DNA of 34,848 bases, taken from the NCBI GenBank assembly GCA_903859705.1, contig CAIONQ010000070.1:1-34848 (forward strand), in the 5' to 3' direction. Below are positions 1-8,623 of this stretch, one piece after another. Within the stretch, counting starts at the first letter, position 1, and every line of letters begins with the position of its first letter. The notes under the pieces are model-generated. The model did not search any database. It had not been told where the DNA came from and saw only the letters and a program-made list of their open reading frames with translations. The position numbers and the translations under genes were made by a program. The stretch is from an uncultured Chthonomonas sp. Its GTDB lineage: Bacteria > Armatimonadota > Chthonomonadetes > Chthonomonadales > Chthonomonadaceae.

Positions 1-120
1 AGCTTGTGGGCGGGGCAAGCGCCGCCCCTACGTGGTCCGGGAGACAGGGAGATGCGCGCCTGCCGGTAGGATGGCGCAGTTCGGCTGGTAGCTTGTGGGC
101 GGGGCAAGCGCCGCCCCTAC
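1..120. repeat. Two copies of a GC-rich hairpin repeat
   Basis: Copies at 1-31 (cut by the window edge) and 88-120 are identical over their shared 31 bases. The repeat begins GTAGCTTG and ends GCCCCTAC. Its core GGGGC-AAGCGCC-GCCCC can fold into a small hairpin, and the GTAG/CTAC ends are also complementary. The copy at 88-120 is followed by ACCGGTCTGCAA (121-132), which also follows the copy at 416-447. It looks like an intergenic REP/MITE-like element; no coding capacity is evident. Confidence 0.8.
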
Positions 121-365
121 ACCGGTCTGCAATGCGATATTTATCGTAGATAGCTGTTATTAACTCGTAACTGTTGGGCCTCTCCTTGCCTCTCCACTTA
201 GCTCGTTCCTCGCCCCTACGATGTAGTTGCTATCGCAACTCGCAGGGAACCCGAGAGGAAGTTGTGCGGAAGCTATACCGTTGGGCGGGTGGCTGGAAGA
301 ATATGAAGAGCAATTTCTACCGCGCTGCACAGGAGAGAGTTGGCGGGGTTAGGAGTCGGGGGTCA

Positions 366-459
366 GGAGACAGGGTGAAATGCCGCCTCCCGGTAGTTTG
401 CCGCGCATCGGCTGATAGCTTGCGGGCGGGGCAAGCGCCGCCCCTACACCGGTCTGCAA
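366..459. repeat. Second copy of a ~94-bp intergenic duplication (first copy 40-132)
   Basis: Positions 40-132 and 366-459 both start GGAGACAGGG, both contain a CCGGTAG-(G/T)-TGCCGCGCA(G/T)TCGGCTG-like middle section with several mismatches, and both end in the hairpin repeat plus ACCGGTCTGCAA. The two units are nearly the same length (93 and 94 bases). The hairpin repeat therefore sits inside a larger, partly diverged duplicated unit. The rest of 1-519 shows nothing that looks like a gene: the plus-strand ORFs there are composed of repeat sequence. Confidence 0.6.
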
Positions 460-498
460 ACCGGTAGCTTGTGGGCGCGGCAGAGCAGCGCCCATTTG
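416..498. repeat. Two further copies of the GC-rich hairpin repeat, one degenerate
   Basis: The copy at 416-447 differs by one base from the copy at 88-120 over the aligned part and is followed by the same ACCGGTCTGCAA (448-459). A degenerate copy starts directly afterwards at 464: it keeps GTAGCTTGTGGGCG and then diverges (GCGGCAGAGCAGCGCCC), though GGGCGC and GCGCCC still allow a stem. This second copy reaches almost to the stop codon of the gene ending at 520. A short partial match (TCGCCCCTAC) also lies at 210-219. Confidence 0.75.
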
Positions 499-519
499 TA
501 TGGCCACTGGTTGTTGTGG

Positions 520-1026
520 TTAGCCAGGTGGGGTTTCTGTGCTGAGGCCGAGGGCGGCACGCAGTGCTGTTTCGCGTTCTGGATGCAGTGCAAAATCGAT
601 GTGCTGGCTGCCGGATGGAAGCACATCTACGTGCAGCATTACATCATATTCAAAGCCGCATGTTGTGAAGTGTTTTACCAACCGGCGCATGATCAGCAGC
701 ATGGCTTCTGATAATCGGCCCGCTTCTTTGCCTGAGTGCATGCCGATTATGTGGTGCACGTATTTGCCCTCTGTGGTTTTATCCACGAAGCACGCAAAGC
801 GGAAGCCACTTATCTCTTCGCAGGCAACGTCCTCTGGCACTGTTTCGGGAGGCTGAGGTATCCCGCAGGGCGGGACGGTTCCGTGCAGGCGCTCCATGGC
901 ACTGGTATGGAGTTGCTCTACGCCAGATACCACCTGGTCCATTCGGCGGTTCAATATCAGATATCGGATTAACCACGCAGTAAATGCTGTGGCCCCTACT
1001 GCCTCTAATACAACCTTGTATTGCAT
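520..1026 (-). CDS. Small membrane-anchored protein of unknown function
   Basis: This 168-residue protein is not recognised. Residues about 8-28 form one hydrophobic N-terminal segment (a membrane anchor, probably uncleaved), followed by a short helical stretch and a soluble domain from about residue 70 to the end. The soluble part has alternating hydrophobic strands (FRFACFVDK, YDVMLHVDVLP) and a long amphipathic helix around LSEAMLLIMRRLVKHF, which suggests a compact alpha/beta fold. The start is an ATG preceded by GGAGA three bases upstream, slightly close but plausible. It lies 34 bases upstream of the next minus-strand gene's stop codon in genomic order, so it would be the last gene of a left-hand minus-strand group. 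No catalytic motif is visible. Confidence 0.65.
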   Translation of the reverse strand: MQYKVVLEAVGATAFTAWLIRYLILNRRMDQVVSGVEQLHTSAMERLHGTVPPCGIPQPPETVPEDVACEEISGFRFACFVDKTTEGKYVHHIIGMHSGKEAGRLSEAMLLIMRRLVKHFTTCGFEYDVMLHVDVLPSGSQHIDFALHPERETALRAALGLSTETPPG

Positions 1027-1060
1027 ATTCTCCGGCCCATTTATATTATTTTCTGTGGCG

Positions 1061-2512
1061 CTATGCGATTAATGCAGGCACCAGATTGCCATACACATCC
1101 GTAAGGCGGTAATCGCGCCCTCCGTATCGGTATGTAAGGCGTTTGTGATCCATCCCCATCAGATGCATGATGGTTGCGTGCAGATCATGCACGTGTACTT
1201 TGTCTTGCACGGAGTTCCAGCCATAGTCATCGGTTGCGCCGTGCACATAGCCGCCCTTTGTTCCACCGCCTGCCATCCACATGGTAAAGCCAAACGGATG
1301 ATGCTCTCGCCCATCCATGCTTTCTGCGGTTGGTGTTCTGCCAAATTCACCGCCCCAGATGACCAGGGTGTCTTTTAATAGGCCGCGCGCTTTCAGGTCT
1401 TTCAGCAGGCCTGCAATTGGCATATCGGTTGCCATGCAGTTCTCTTTGAGGCCGTTCTTGAGGTTTCCATGCTGATCCCACAGCTGGCAGCTGGCCCGGT
1501 TTTCATTCTGGGTGTGGTACACCTGCACCATGCGCACACCACGTTCCACCAGCCTGCGGGCCATTAGGCACTGTTTGCCAAAGGTTTCGGTGACCTTGTT
1601 ATCCAGCCCATACAGCTTTTTGGTTTCGGCCGATTCTTTTTCCAGATCGAACGCTTCTGGCGCTTCTCGCTGCATTCGGAATGCCAGCTCAAACGATGAG
1701 ATGCGGGCGTTGAGGCGCGTATCTGCCTCACGGGCATCCCGGTGCAGCTCATTTAACTGCTTCAAAACATCGAGCTGATCTCGCTGCTGCGCCAACGAGA
1801 GATTGGCGTTTGCGAGATTGGATATCGGGTTCTTTAGATCTGAAACCAGTGTGCCCTGATAGGCGGCTGGCAAAAAGCTGGATGACCACAGCGGGGCGCC
1901 CTGTGCGGGCTGCGCCGGGCTGATTACGACATAACCTGGCAGGTTTCGGTTTTCGGTACCGAGGCCATAGAGCAGCCACGAGCCCATGCTGGGCCGGGAA
2001 AACGCCTGCTCCCCGGTATTCATCTGCAGGCATGCGCCGTTGTGGTTGATGTTATCGGCAACCATTGAACGAATGATTGTCATATCATCCACACAGGAAC
2101 CTACGTGTGGAAATAGCTCGCTTACTTCAATGCCGCTCTGGCCATATTTGTTGAACTTAAATGGCGATGGCAGCAGGTTGCCTGTTTTGGTTCTTTCCAG
2201 ATGCGGGCGCTCAAATGGCAGGGGTTTGCCCTGATCCCGAGTGAGCAACGGTTTTGGATCGAACGTATCTACATGAGATGGCCCACCGCTCATAAACAGA
2301 AAGATAACCCGCTTTGCCTTTGCTGCATACATTGGTGGCCGAACCGCCAGTGGATCGGCCGATGCTGCACGCACAACATATGCCCCGGCGGCATCTGCCT
2401 GGGCAACGGAGGCGAGGCCGAGCATGCCAAAGCCACTGGCAAAGCTTTCAAGCATTTGCCTGCGTGATAGACCGGCAGGTACCAGGTTATGTTCCGGGTG
2501 GTTTCGTTTCAT
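1061..2512 (-). CDS. DUF1501 domain-containing secreted protein (Tat signal)
   Basis: The 483-residue product belongs to the DUF1501 family, sulfatase/alkaline-phosphatase-like proteins of unknown reaction common in Planctomycetota and relatives. A twin-arginine signal is visible (S-R-R at residues 16-18, then a hydrophobic stretch to about 45), so it is probably exported folded by the Tat pathway. Family hallmarks are GGPSHVDTFDPK near residue 75 and GGEFGRTP at about 387-394, followed by EHHPFGF. The ATG at 2512 is preferred over an in-frame TTG at 2527 because GGAG lies nine bases before the ATG, whereas the TTG overlaps that GGAG. It follows the cytochrome/DUF1549/DUF1553 gene by about 36 bases, the usual partner arrangement, so the two are probably co-transcribed and act together outside the cytoplasm. 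Confidence 0.93.
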   Translation of the reverse strand: MKRNHPEHNLVPAGLSRRQMLESFASGFGMLGLASVAQADAAGAYVVRAASADPLAVRPPMYAAKAKRVIFLFMSGGPSHVDTFDPKPLLTRDQGKPLPFERPHLERTKTGNLLPSPFKFNKYGQSGIEVSELFPHVGSCVDDMTIIRSMVADNINHNGACLQMNTGEQAFSRPSMGSWLLYGLGTENRNLPGYVVISPAQPAQGAPLWSSSFLPAAYQGTLVSDLKNPISNLANANLSLAQQRDQLDVLKQLNELHRDAREADTRLNARISSFELAFRMQREAPEAFDLEKESAETKKLYGLDNKVTETFGKQCLMARRLVERGVRMVQVYHTQNENRASCQLWDQHGNLKNGLKENCMATDMPIAGLLKDLKARGLLKDTLVIWGGEFGRTPTAESMDGREHHPFGFTMWMAGGGTKGGYVHGATDDYGWNSVQDKVHVHDLHATIMHLMGMDHKRLTYRYGGRDYRLTDVYGNLVPALIA

Positions 2513-2548
2513 AGGTGTCCGCTCCAATGCTTTGGCGCTGCGCCAGCA

Positions 2549-5500
2549 TCAGTCGAAATAGATCATCTCATTGGCACACAAAAGGATACCGCAATAGCTC
2601 TGCCAGATCTTCAACTCGGCAGGCGACTCCACTGCAGTTGCCGGGGCAACATACGCTGCGGTATGCGCACTGGCGGCCCGGCCCCGCTTGAGGTAGGCCG
2701 AACCGATCTGAATTTCACGCACGGTTGCAGGCCTGCCATAGAGGCGGCTGTATAGCCATATGATGCGCGCACTATCGGTTGTTAACGGTTGTTTCAGCAG
2801 CAACTGGGCCAGTGCACTCTCTTGTTTCCCCATGAACTCATTGTTCATAAGGAAGAGTGCCTGCGGTGCCACTGTTGATGTGATGCGCTTTTCAACGCTA
2901 TTTGTAGGATCGGCGGTATCGAATAGCGGGCCGTAGCCGGAGCGATCTGACCGTATGGTCATAACATACAGTGTGCGCTTTGGTGCTGCGAAATCGCGAA
3001 CAGCCACGCCGCCCATAGATGTATCCAGTTGATCTGGAGCCAGGGTACCTGCCGCCATCATCATCGTATCTCGAACGGCTTCTGCTTCCAGGCGCTGGCG
3101 GATAAATCGACCACAGAGGCGGTTATCCGGATCCGACCGCATTGCTGCAGGATCCCCCTGCCCCGACTGACGGTAGACGCTGGAGAGCATGATGGTGCGG
3201 TGCAGGCGCTTGAGAGACCACCCACATGCATATGGATCTGAAGAGCTTACAGGCTGCTTAAATTCGTATGCCAGCCAATCCAACAGGGCTGGATTGGAAG
3301 GACGATCTCCCAGGAAGCCGAAGTTGCTGGGTGTGCGAACAATGCCTTCGCCAAAGTGGTGCTGCCATACACGGTTAACCATAACCCGGGCTGGCAATGG
3401 ATTTGTTGGGCTTGCGAGCCACTTTGCCAGTTCCAATCGGCCGCTACCGCTCTTGATTGGTGGCTGCTGCTCACCGGCGATAATTACCGGAAAATGGCGC
3501 GGAACCATATCCCCCAGCCTATCATACTTACCACGTATGTGAACGCGCACATCATGTATGCCAGAGGTGGGGCAATCTGGAATGCCCCCTTCCTGAATGC
3601 CATTGGCAATGCCTGCAGCAGCGGGTGCGCTTTTCTTCAACTCATCCAGTGCGGTTGTTAGCGCGGCGATTTTTGCCTGATCTGCCTGAGGCAGCTCTTT
3701 TAGATCACCTACTGCGGGGCGAAATGGATTTGCCGCCTCTTTAGGATCCAGCGAATTCTGAACAACGGTTGCTGCTGCGCTTTGCGATGCAACATCAGCC
3801 GCTGCGAGATAGGCGGCGATAGCCTTTCCGCCTTGCCCATTCAGGCGATTTTCACGGCGAACGGCGCCCATATCTGCAAATCGCCACACGCCCTGATTGC
3901 CAGCTGCATCGGCCCTGGGGTTTGAGCGCGTAGGAGTTTCCATCAGCTCTTTTGCCAGGTCCCACGTTTTGCCATCGGCAGATAAAATCGTAAGTGAGGT
4001 AACGGTTGTATCGCAGGTGTATTCGGCTTTTGGTAGAACTACCAATTGAACCCGATCGCCGGCACGCACCTGGACCTGTTTGAGCGACGCTGCCCCCACC
4101 CCGGCGCTAAACTCCTGATTACCACCATTGGGAAATGCCCCTGAGGCAAGTTCACGGGTTCCGGCTGCGGCCTGCAAATCGATGGCCCATGCAATGCCAT
4201 CACCGCCGTTTGGATCGGCATCTGAAACTTTGCCGGCAATTCCGATGGTGCCTGAAACGGGGCTCACCCATTCTATAGCAACGCCATTTGCAGGCCCGGG
4301 GTGCACTGCGACAGACTTCGGCGGAAGCGTTATGGTGGTGTAGCTAACGGCAGCGGCGTTGGTGTTTACTACCAGATTGGGGCAATCTGCCTGCCCTCTC
4401 CACGTAAACACGCCGGCTTTGCCACCGGTGTTGCCACTGGCCAACGTCATCAGTGGGTAATCGCCACCGCGTGCGGCGGCATCCCAACGTTCCAGAACGC
4501 GTATCTCCAGCCCACGGGCAGCAGAAATTTGCGCAAGCGTTGTGGGCTTGCCATTATGAGAGGCTTGCCTGAACTCTGCGATGGCTGAAATGGCTGCCTC
4601 GCGGGCAGAAGAAAGTGCGGTGGTTGCTTCAGAAAGCTTCTTATCGTAGGCTGCCTGTGCCGCCTTAGATTCCGCAGTTTCCAGTGGAATGCGCAGCATA
4701 ACCTCGCCCTGCCCCTTGGGGGTTAAGCGTGGAAGAATGTGACTGCTAAAGAAGATGCCTGCAAGGCCATAGTAATCTTTTGTGGGAATAGGATCAAACT
4801 TATGATCATGACAGCGGGCGCAACCCAGTGTTAAACCGAGGAAGCCTTTGCCTATGATATCTACCTGATCATCGGCGATATCGGTGACGATCTTATCTTT
4901 ATCGGCATCCCCGTTTCCCCAGTTACCAATTGCCATAAGTCCGGTGGCAATGGTGCCGGGCACGTTGAACGATGCGTGCGGTTTACGAGGATCTGGCAGA
5001 AGGTCGCCGGCAATCTGGTTCATCACAAACTGATCGTAGCCCATATCTGTGTTGAGAGCGTTTACAACCCAATCACGGTAGCGCCAGGCTTCAGATATAT
5101 CTCCTTCAGAACCCAGGCCACGTGCATCTGCAGAATCGGCATAGCGGGCCACATCCAGCCAGTGGCGGCCCCAGCGCTCGCCGTACCTCTTAGAGGCAAG
5201 CAGCCTATCAAGCACCTTTGGATAGGCATTTGTACTGTGATCATTTAAGAACGCGTTTACTTCGGCCTCTGTAGGTGGCAGGCCCGTGAGATCGTAGGTT
5301 GCGCGGCGCAGGAGCGTGCGTTTGTCGGCGGCAGCCGCAGGCTTAAATCCCTTTTTCTCGAGGCCAGCAAGTATAAACGAATCGATAGGGCTAACGCCCC
5401 AGTTGCGCAACTTAACGGCCGGAGCGGCTTGTTTCCTGATTGGCTGGAAAGACCAGAAGCTCTTTTGATCTGGCCGGAAGCCTGCCTTAGGCGATGCAGA

Positions 5501-5890
5501 AGCTGGCCATGGAGCTCCGCGTTTAACCCAATCTGTAAGGACATCTATCTGAGCCTGCGGCAGTTTGCCGCCGGGCGGCATCTGGATTTTTCCATCGTAA
5601 CGGAGGACGTGGACAAGGGCGCTGGTTTCAGGGTTGCCAGGCACAACCACCTTTAGTGAGGATGCATCCTTCAACAGTTCTGCACGAGAATCCAGACGAA
5701 CTCCACCCTTTTGTGCTTTGTCGCCATGGCAAACGTAGCATTTATCGGCCAGGATGGGGCGGACTTTGCTTTCGAAGAAGGCGATATCTTCGGGAGTGGC
5801 GGGTGGCGCAGCTGTTTGCGCCCTGGCGGGTATGCCAGAACCAAGCCAGAGAGCTGTTAGAAGTATGCTCGATTTGCCAAAACCGGTCAT
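2549..5890 (-). CDS. Secreted planctomycete-type cytochrome c / DUF1549 / DUF1553 protein
   Basis: This 1113-residue protein starts with a signal peptide (residues 1-24, cleavage after ARA). A planctomycete-type cytochrome c domain follows, with a heme motif CYVCH at 51-55 and a likely axial methionine in MPPGG near 104. DUF1549 spans about 165-385 and contains a second CxxCH (CARCH, 357-361). Next come an Ala-rich helical stretch (about 400-450) and a beta-rich region (about 490-640) that resembles a carbohydrate-binding sandwich. DUF1553 fills roughly 800-1080, marked by NRVWQHHFG and SNFGFLGDRP. Such proteins are paired with DUF1501 proteins and are suspected to work in extracytoplasmic, possibly redox-linked, breakdown of complex substrates; the reaction is unknown. 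The ATG at 5890 fits the signal peptide. The stop is TGA, 36 bases before the DUF1501 start. Confidence 0.93.
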   Translation of the reverse strand: MTGFGKSSILLTALWLGSGIPARAQTAAPPATPEDIAFFESKVRPILADKCYVCHGDKAQKGGVRLDSRAELLKDASSLKVVVPGNPETSALVHVLRYDGKIQMPPGGKLPQAQIDVLTDWVKRGAPWPASASPKAGFRPDQKSFWSFQPIRKQAAPAVKLRNWGVSPIDSFILAGLEKKGFKPAAAADKRTLLRRATYDLTGLPPTEAEVNAFLNDHSTNAYPKVLDRLLASKRYGERWGRHWLDVARYADSADARGLGSEGDISEAWRYRDWVVNALNTDMGYDQFVMNQIAGDLLPDPRKPHASFNVPGTIATGLMAIGNWGNGDADKDKIVTDIADDQVDIIGKGFLGLTLGCARCHDHKFDPIPTKDYYGLAGIFFSSHILPRLTPKGQGEVMLRIPLETAESKAAQAAYDKKLSEATTALSSAREAAISAIAEFRQASHNGKPTTLAQISAARGLEIRVLERWDAAARGGDYPLMTLASGNTGGKAGVFTWRGQADCPNLVVNTNAAAVSYTTITLPPKSVAVHPGPANGVAIEWVSPVSGTIGIAGKVSDADPNGGDGIAWAIDLQAAAGTRELASGAFPNGGNQEFSAGVGAASLKQVQVRAGDRVQLVVLPKAEYTCDTTVTSLTILSADGKTWDLAKELMETPTRSNPRADAAGNQGVWRFADMGAVRRENRLNGQGGKAIAAYLAAADVASQSAAATVVQNSLDPKEAANPFRPAVGDLKELPQADQAKIAALTTALDELKKSAPAAAGIANGIQEGGIPDCPTSGIHDVRVHIRGKYDRLGDMVPRHFPVIIAGEQQPPIKSGSGRLELAKWLASPTNPLPARVMVNRVWQHHFGEGIVRTPSNFGFLGDRPSNPALLDWLAYEFKQPVSSSDPYACGWSLKRLHRTIMLSSVYRQSGQGDPAAMRSDPDNRLCGRFIRQRLEAEAVRDTMMMAAGTLAPDQLDTSMGGVAVRDFAAPKRTLYVMTIRSDRSGYGPLFDTADPTNSVEKRITSTVAPQALFLMNNEFMGKQESALAQLLLKQPLTTDSARIIWLYSRLYGRPATVREIQIGSAYLKRGRAASAHTAAYVAPATAVESPAELKIWQSYCGILLCANEMIYFD

Positions 5891-6012
5891 TTAAGATCCC
5901 ATTTACAAAAGATGGAAGGCTGCCGTGCGCATGGGCGCCGGCAGCCGGAATTTCTTGCCAGTATGATGCTGAAAGCGCAGCTTTGTTGCACGCGTTTACG
6001 GTACAAAATTGC

Positions 6013-7464
6013 CTATTTTGTGCGGGTGTTCCTCCCTGAAATAACGTGAGCGATTATCCAATCTGCCATGACTTTGAGTGCATTGCGTGAAAAGGTTTCT
6101 TCGATTTTGCCATATTCGGATGGTGCACCGGTTGTGCAGGTTTGAAACAGGTGGTTCAGGCCTTCGAGTTCTACCACCTTAAAATCCTTATTACCACCGG
6201 CGGTGAGCGCTGCTTTGATTGCTGGAAGGTTTTGTTGTGGTGGAACTTGCCTATCTTTTGAGCCATTGAGCGCGAGTACGGGGCACTTGACTTTTTGTAG
6301 CGCGGGTGCGGGATCGTACTTCAGGAAGTAGCGCATCCAGGGGGAGTTCATGGTTGCTATGGCGCTGTTAACGGCCTGATCGACCGCTGCGGGATCGGCA
6401 CCCTGTGCCTTCGCCTGTGCAGCCTGTGCTTCGGCGACCTTTCTTATTGCTGCTTCGCTGCTTGCGGCATCTTTGGAGGCAACAACGATATCGAACAGGG
6501 CTTTGTTAGACGCCCTTGTTGCGGCGATTGCCTGATCTGGAGTGCCCATGGCCCTGCCAATGGCTTCTTGCTGAGCAAGAAGCAAGCTTGCCCCGTTAAC
6601 GCCCGTGCCGGCGAGCAGAACGATGAATGCGATTTTAGGATCGGCGGCGGCCACGGCCGGGGCGATTATTCCCCCTTCGCTATGGCCTGCGAGCCCGATT
6701 CTTGCCGAATCGATCTCTGGCCTTGAGCGCAGAAAGGCAATCCCAGATTGAACATCGGTTACAAAATCTGCGGTGGTAGAGGCCGCGAAATTACCGCCAG
6801 ATTTGCCGATACCTCGATCATCCACCCTCAGCACCGCAATCCCACGCCGAGTGAGATAATCGGCGATGACGAGAAATGGGCGGTGGCCGAGCAGCGATTC
6901 GTTTCTATCCTGCTGGCCAGAGCCGGTTATCAAGAGAACGGCGGGAAATGGCCTCTTGCCCTGTGGGATAGTAAGCGTGCCGCCGAGATTAAAGCCAGCG
7001 GTTTTGTTTGGGTACAAAACCTCGACCTGTGTATATGGAAACGGAGCAACGGGATCTTGCCAGCGCGAAGTTTTTGGCGCACCCGCCTGTTTTTTGAAGT
7101 TAAGGGGCAGCGAGCTTGCGCCCTGGCTCCAGGTGCCGGAAAGCTCTGTGCCCTCTGTGTTTAGTTCGCCAGACCAGGAGCCGCTTGCGATTTTGAGAGT
7201 AAATGCTACGGAGTTGCCGTTTACGGTAACAGAATCCAGAGGGAGAGTTTGTGCACCTTGATCCAGGCTCTGGAAAGTACCGCTGTAGGCTCCGCCAGAT
7301 TTGATGGTAAAGGCAAGGCCTATACGAAGCTCGATACCGTTGACAGCGATAGTGCCCAGCCAATTGCCGGCTATACTTTTATCTTGTGCGGCTAAGGCCC
7401 GGCCGCCAGGTACTGATAGAAACAGAATTGCAATGGCAGCGGCCAACAAAATCAATCGTGGCAT
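6013..7464 (-). CDS. Secreted alpha/beta hydrolase (serine esterase/peptidase-like)
   Basis: The 483-residue product has a signal peptide (residues 1-26) and a beta-rich N-terminal domain (about 30-125, starting IAGNWLG) like the lipocalin-like domain found before many secreted hydrolases. An alpha/beta-hydrolase domain spans about 145-475. The nucleophile elbow is GHSEGG with Ser262. The likely acid is Asp404 (NGSKDRQVPP) and the base His438 (LEGLNHLF). The oxyanion region is ITGSGQQDRN at about 179-188. This matches esterase or dipeptidyl-peptidase-like enzymes; the substrate cannot be read from sequence. The frame stays open upstream to 7971, but that extension overlaps the dioxygenase gene and lacks a signal sequence. 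The ATG at 7464 starts a clean signal peptide and has AGGAA about 11 bases upstream. Confidence 0.9.
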   Translation of the reverse strand: MPRLILLAAAIAILFLSVPGGRALAAQDKSIAGNWLGTIAVNGIELRIGLAFTIKSGGAYSGTFQSLDQGAQTLPLDSVTVNGNSVAFTLKIASGSWSGELNTEGTELSGTWSQGASSLPLNFKKQAGAPKTSRWQDPVAPFPYTQVEVLYPNKTAGFNLGGTLTIPQGKRPFPAVLLITGSGQQDRNESLLGHRPFLVIADYLTRRGIAVLRVDDRGIGKSGGNFAASTTADFVTDVQSGIAFLRSRPEIDSARIGLAGHSEGGIIAPAVAAADPKIAFIVLLAGTGVNGASLLLAQQEAIGRAMGTPDQAIAATRASNKALFDIVVASKDAASSEAAIRKVAEAQAAQAKAQGADPAAVDQAVNSAIATMNSPWMRYFLKYDPAPALQKVKCPVLALNGSKDRQVPPQQNLPAIKAALTAGGNKDFKVVELEGLNHLFQTCTTGAPSEYGKIEETFSRNALKVMADWIIAHVISGRNTRTK

Positions 7465-7508
7465 TTTTGTAGAGATTCCTATCTGAAGTTTATGAAGCCT
7501 ATTTATAT

Positions 7509-8297
7509 CTACGCATCCGCAAGCGACTTCAAGCCTGCGAGCTGCACTTCTGCGGCCACCACGATGCCTGTATCTGGCAATACTGAAATGGGAGAGTAGC
7601 GTGGATGTGGCCCCTCTTTGTATGGGCTGTTGCTTCTGGCGTTGTAGCAGCAGATTAATCCCCAGCGTGGATTTGGGCTTTGGTTTTGATCGGACCGATG
7701 CAGGGTGTTGCAATGGAAGTAAACGGCATCTCCGGCCTCCAGTTCTGCATACACCAGCTCCAACTTTTCCAGGGCGGCATTTACGCGCTCCATATCGGCA
7801 CCGGTTTGGCCACCAATTTTGCCATGATCTATGCGGCCAATAAGGTGGCTGCCTTTGAGCACCTGCAGGCATCCGTTTTCGATATTGGCAGGATCGATGG
7901 CAATGTAGCAGCTGAGCATATTGGGGTACAGGCAACCGTTGTTGTACCAGTACCCATAATCCTGATGCCATTCCCAGGCCCCGCCTTCAAAGGGCTGCTT
8001 GGCCGAAACCTTGTGGTGGTAGTGGTAAGGCTCATCTCCCAGAAGCAGTTCGGTGGATTTCACGACACGTTCGCTACGAACGATTGCGGAATAGATATCC
8101 TCGCCTAAAGAGTTATCCAGGGCAAGGGTGGTTTTTGCACCGGTGGCATCCAGCCTAACGCTCATAATTGACGCGAGGCGGGCATCGAGTGTGGATATCT
8201 CCTTTAACAGCGCGGTTTCCCGGGCCGTGAGCAACCCTTTCACTATTACATAGCCATCTCGATGGAAGCTGGCGGCCTGTTCTGCACTAAGGATCAT
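7509..8297 (-). CDS. Phytanoyl-CoA dioxygenase (PhyH) family protein
   Basis: This 262-residue protein is a cytoplasmic Fe(II)/2-oxoglutarate-dependent oxygenase of the PhyH family. The facial triad is visible as H111-x-D113 (WEWHQDYGYW) and a distal His in TLHRSDQN (His200). Arg211, in NPRWGL, is placed to bind the 2-oxoglutarate carboxylate. The N-terminal FHRDGYVIVKGLL is the standard family opening. The substrate is unknown; family members hydroxylate small molecules such as lipids, antibiotic precursors or osmolytes. An in-frame GTG exists at 8306, but a perfect AGGAGG (8306-8311) sits eight bases before the ATG at 8297 and overlaps that GTG, so the ATG is the start. The hydrolase gene follows 44 bases downstream, so they may share a transcript. 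Confidence 0.92.
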   Translation of the reverse strand: MILSAEQAASFHRDGYVIVKGLLTARETALLKEISTLDARLASIMSVRLDATGAKTTLALDNSLGEDIYSAIVRSERVVKSTELLLGDEPYHYHHKVSAKQPFEGGAWEWHQDYGYWYNNGCLYPNMLSCYIAIDPANIENGCLQVLKGSHLIGRIDHGKIGGQTGADMERVNAALEKLELVYAELEAGDAVYFHCNTLHRSDQNQSPNPRWGLICCYNARSNSPYKEGPHPRYSPISVLPDTGIVVAAEVQLAGLKSLADA

Positions 8298-8623
8298 GAT
8301 TGGCACCTCCTGGAGGATATTTCGACATTTGACTAAGTATCCCTGTTATTGCAACAAAATAGGTAGCTATTCTTAGAATTCTCTGTATTATTGCTCTCGA
8401 TAAACAAATAGCTAATGATTGCGTGCAGAATAGTTAATTAATAATCAGTATGTGCCCAGTCTCTTGTTGGATTGGCATTGAGATTTGCGACGCTACCACT
8501 GATCGCAGCATTTGCTCCTCGTTTTGTTGAATCTGTGCCCTGTTGCCATTCATACCCCGTTTCGAGACGCACGGGATTGTTATTTACCCCGCGTGGGATT
8601 CTGACTCTCGAAAGGTATCACGA
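8298..8623. other. Divergent intergenic region
   Basis: This stretch separates the minus-strand dioxygenase gene from the plus-strand anchor-E-like gene. It holds the AGGAGG of the dioxygenase gene at 8306-8311 and an AT-rich section from about 8325 to 8460 that probably contains the divergent promoters. I could not assign convincing -35/-10 pairs. An open frame upstream of 8624 (from 8543) adds residues before the signal peptide and is unlikely to be translated. Confidence 0.5.

Noticed and set aside
174-467. Plus-strand frame in the left intergenic region
   Set aside because: Composed of repeat sequence, with no ribosome binding site and no recognisable domain.
1-498. CRISPR array
   Set aside because: Repeat copies are irregularly spaced, diverged, and not separated by spacers of uniform length; no cas genes are present.
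7465-7971. N-terminal extension of the alpha/beta hydrolase frame
   Set aside because: It overlaps the PhyH gene on the same strand, has no signal peptide and no family match; the ATG at 7464 starts a proper signal peptide.
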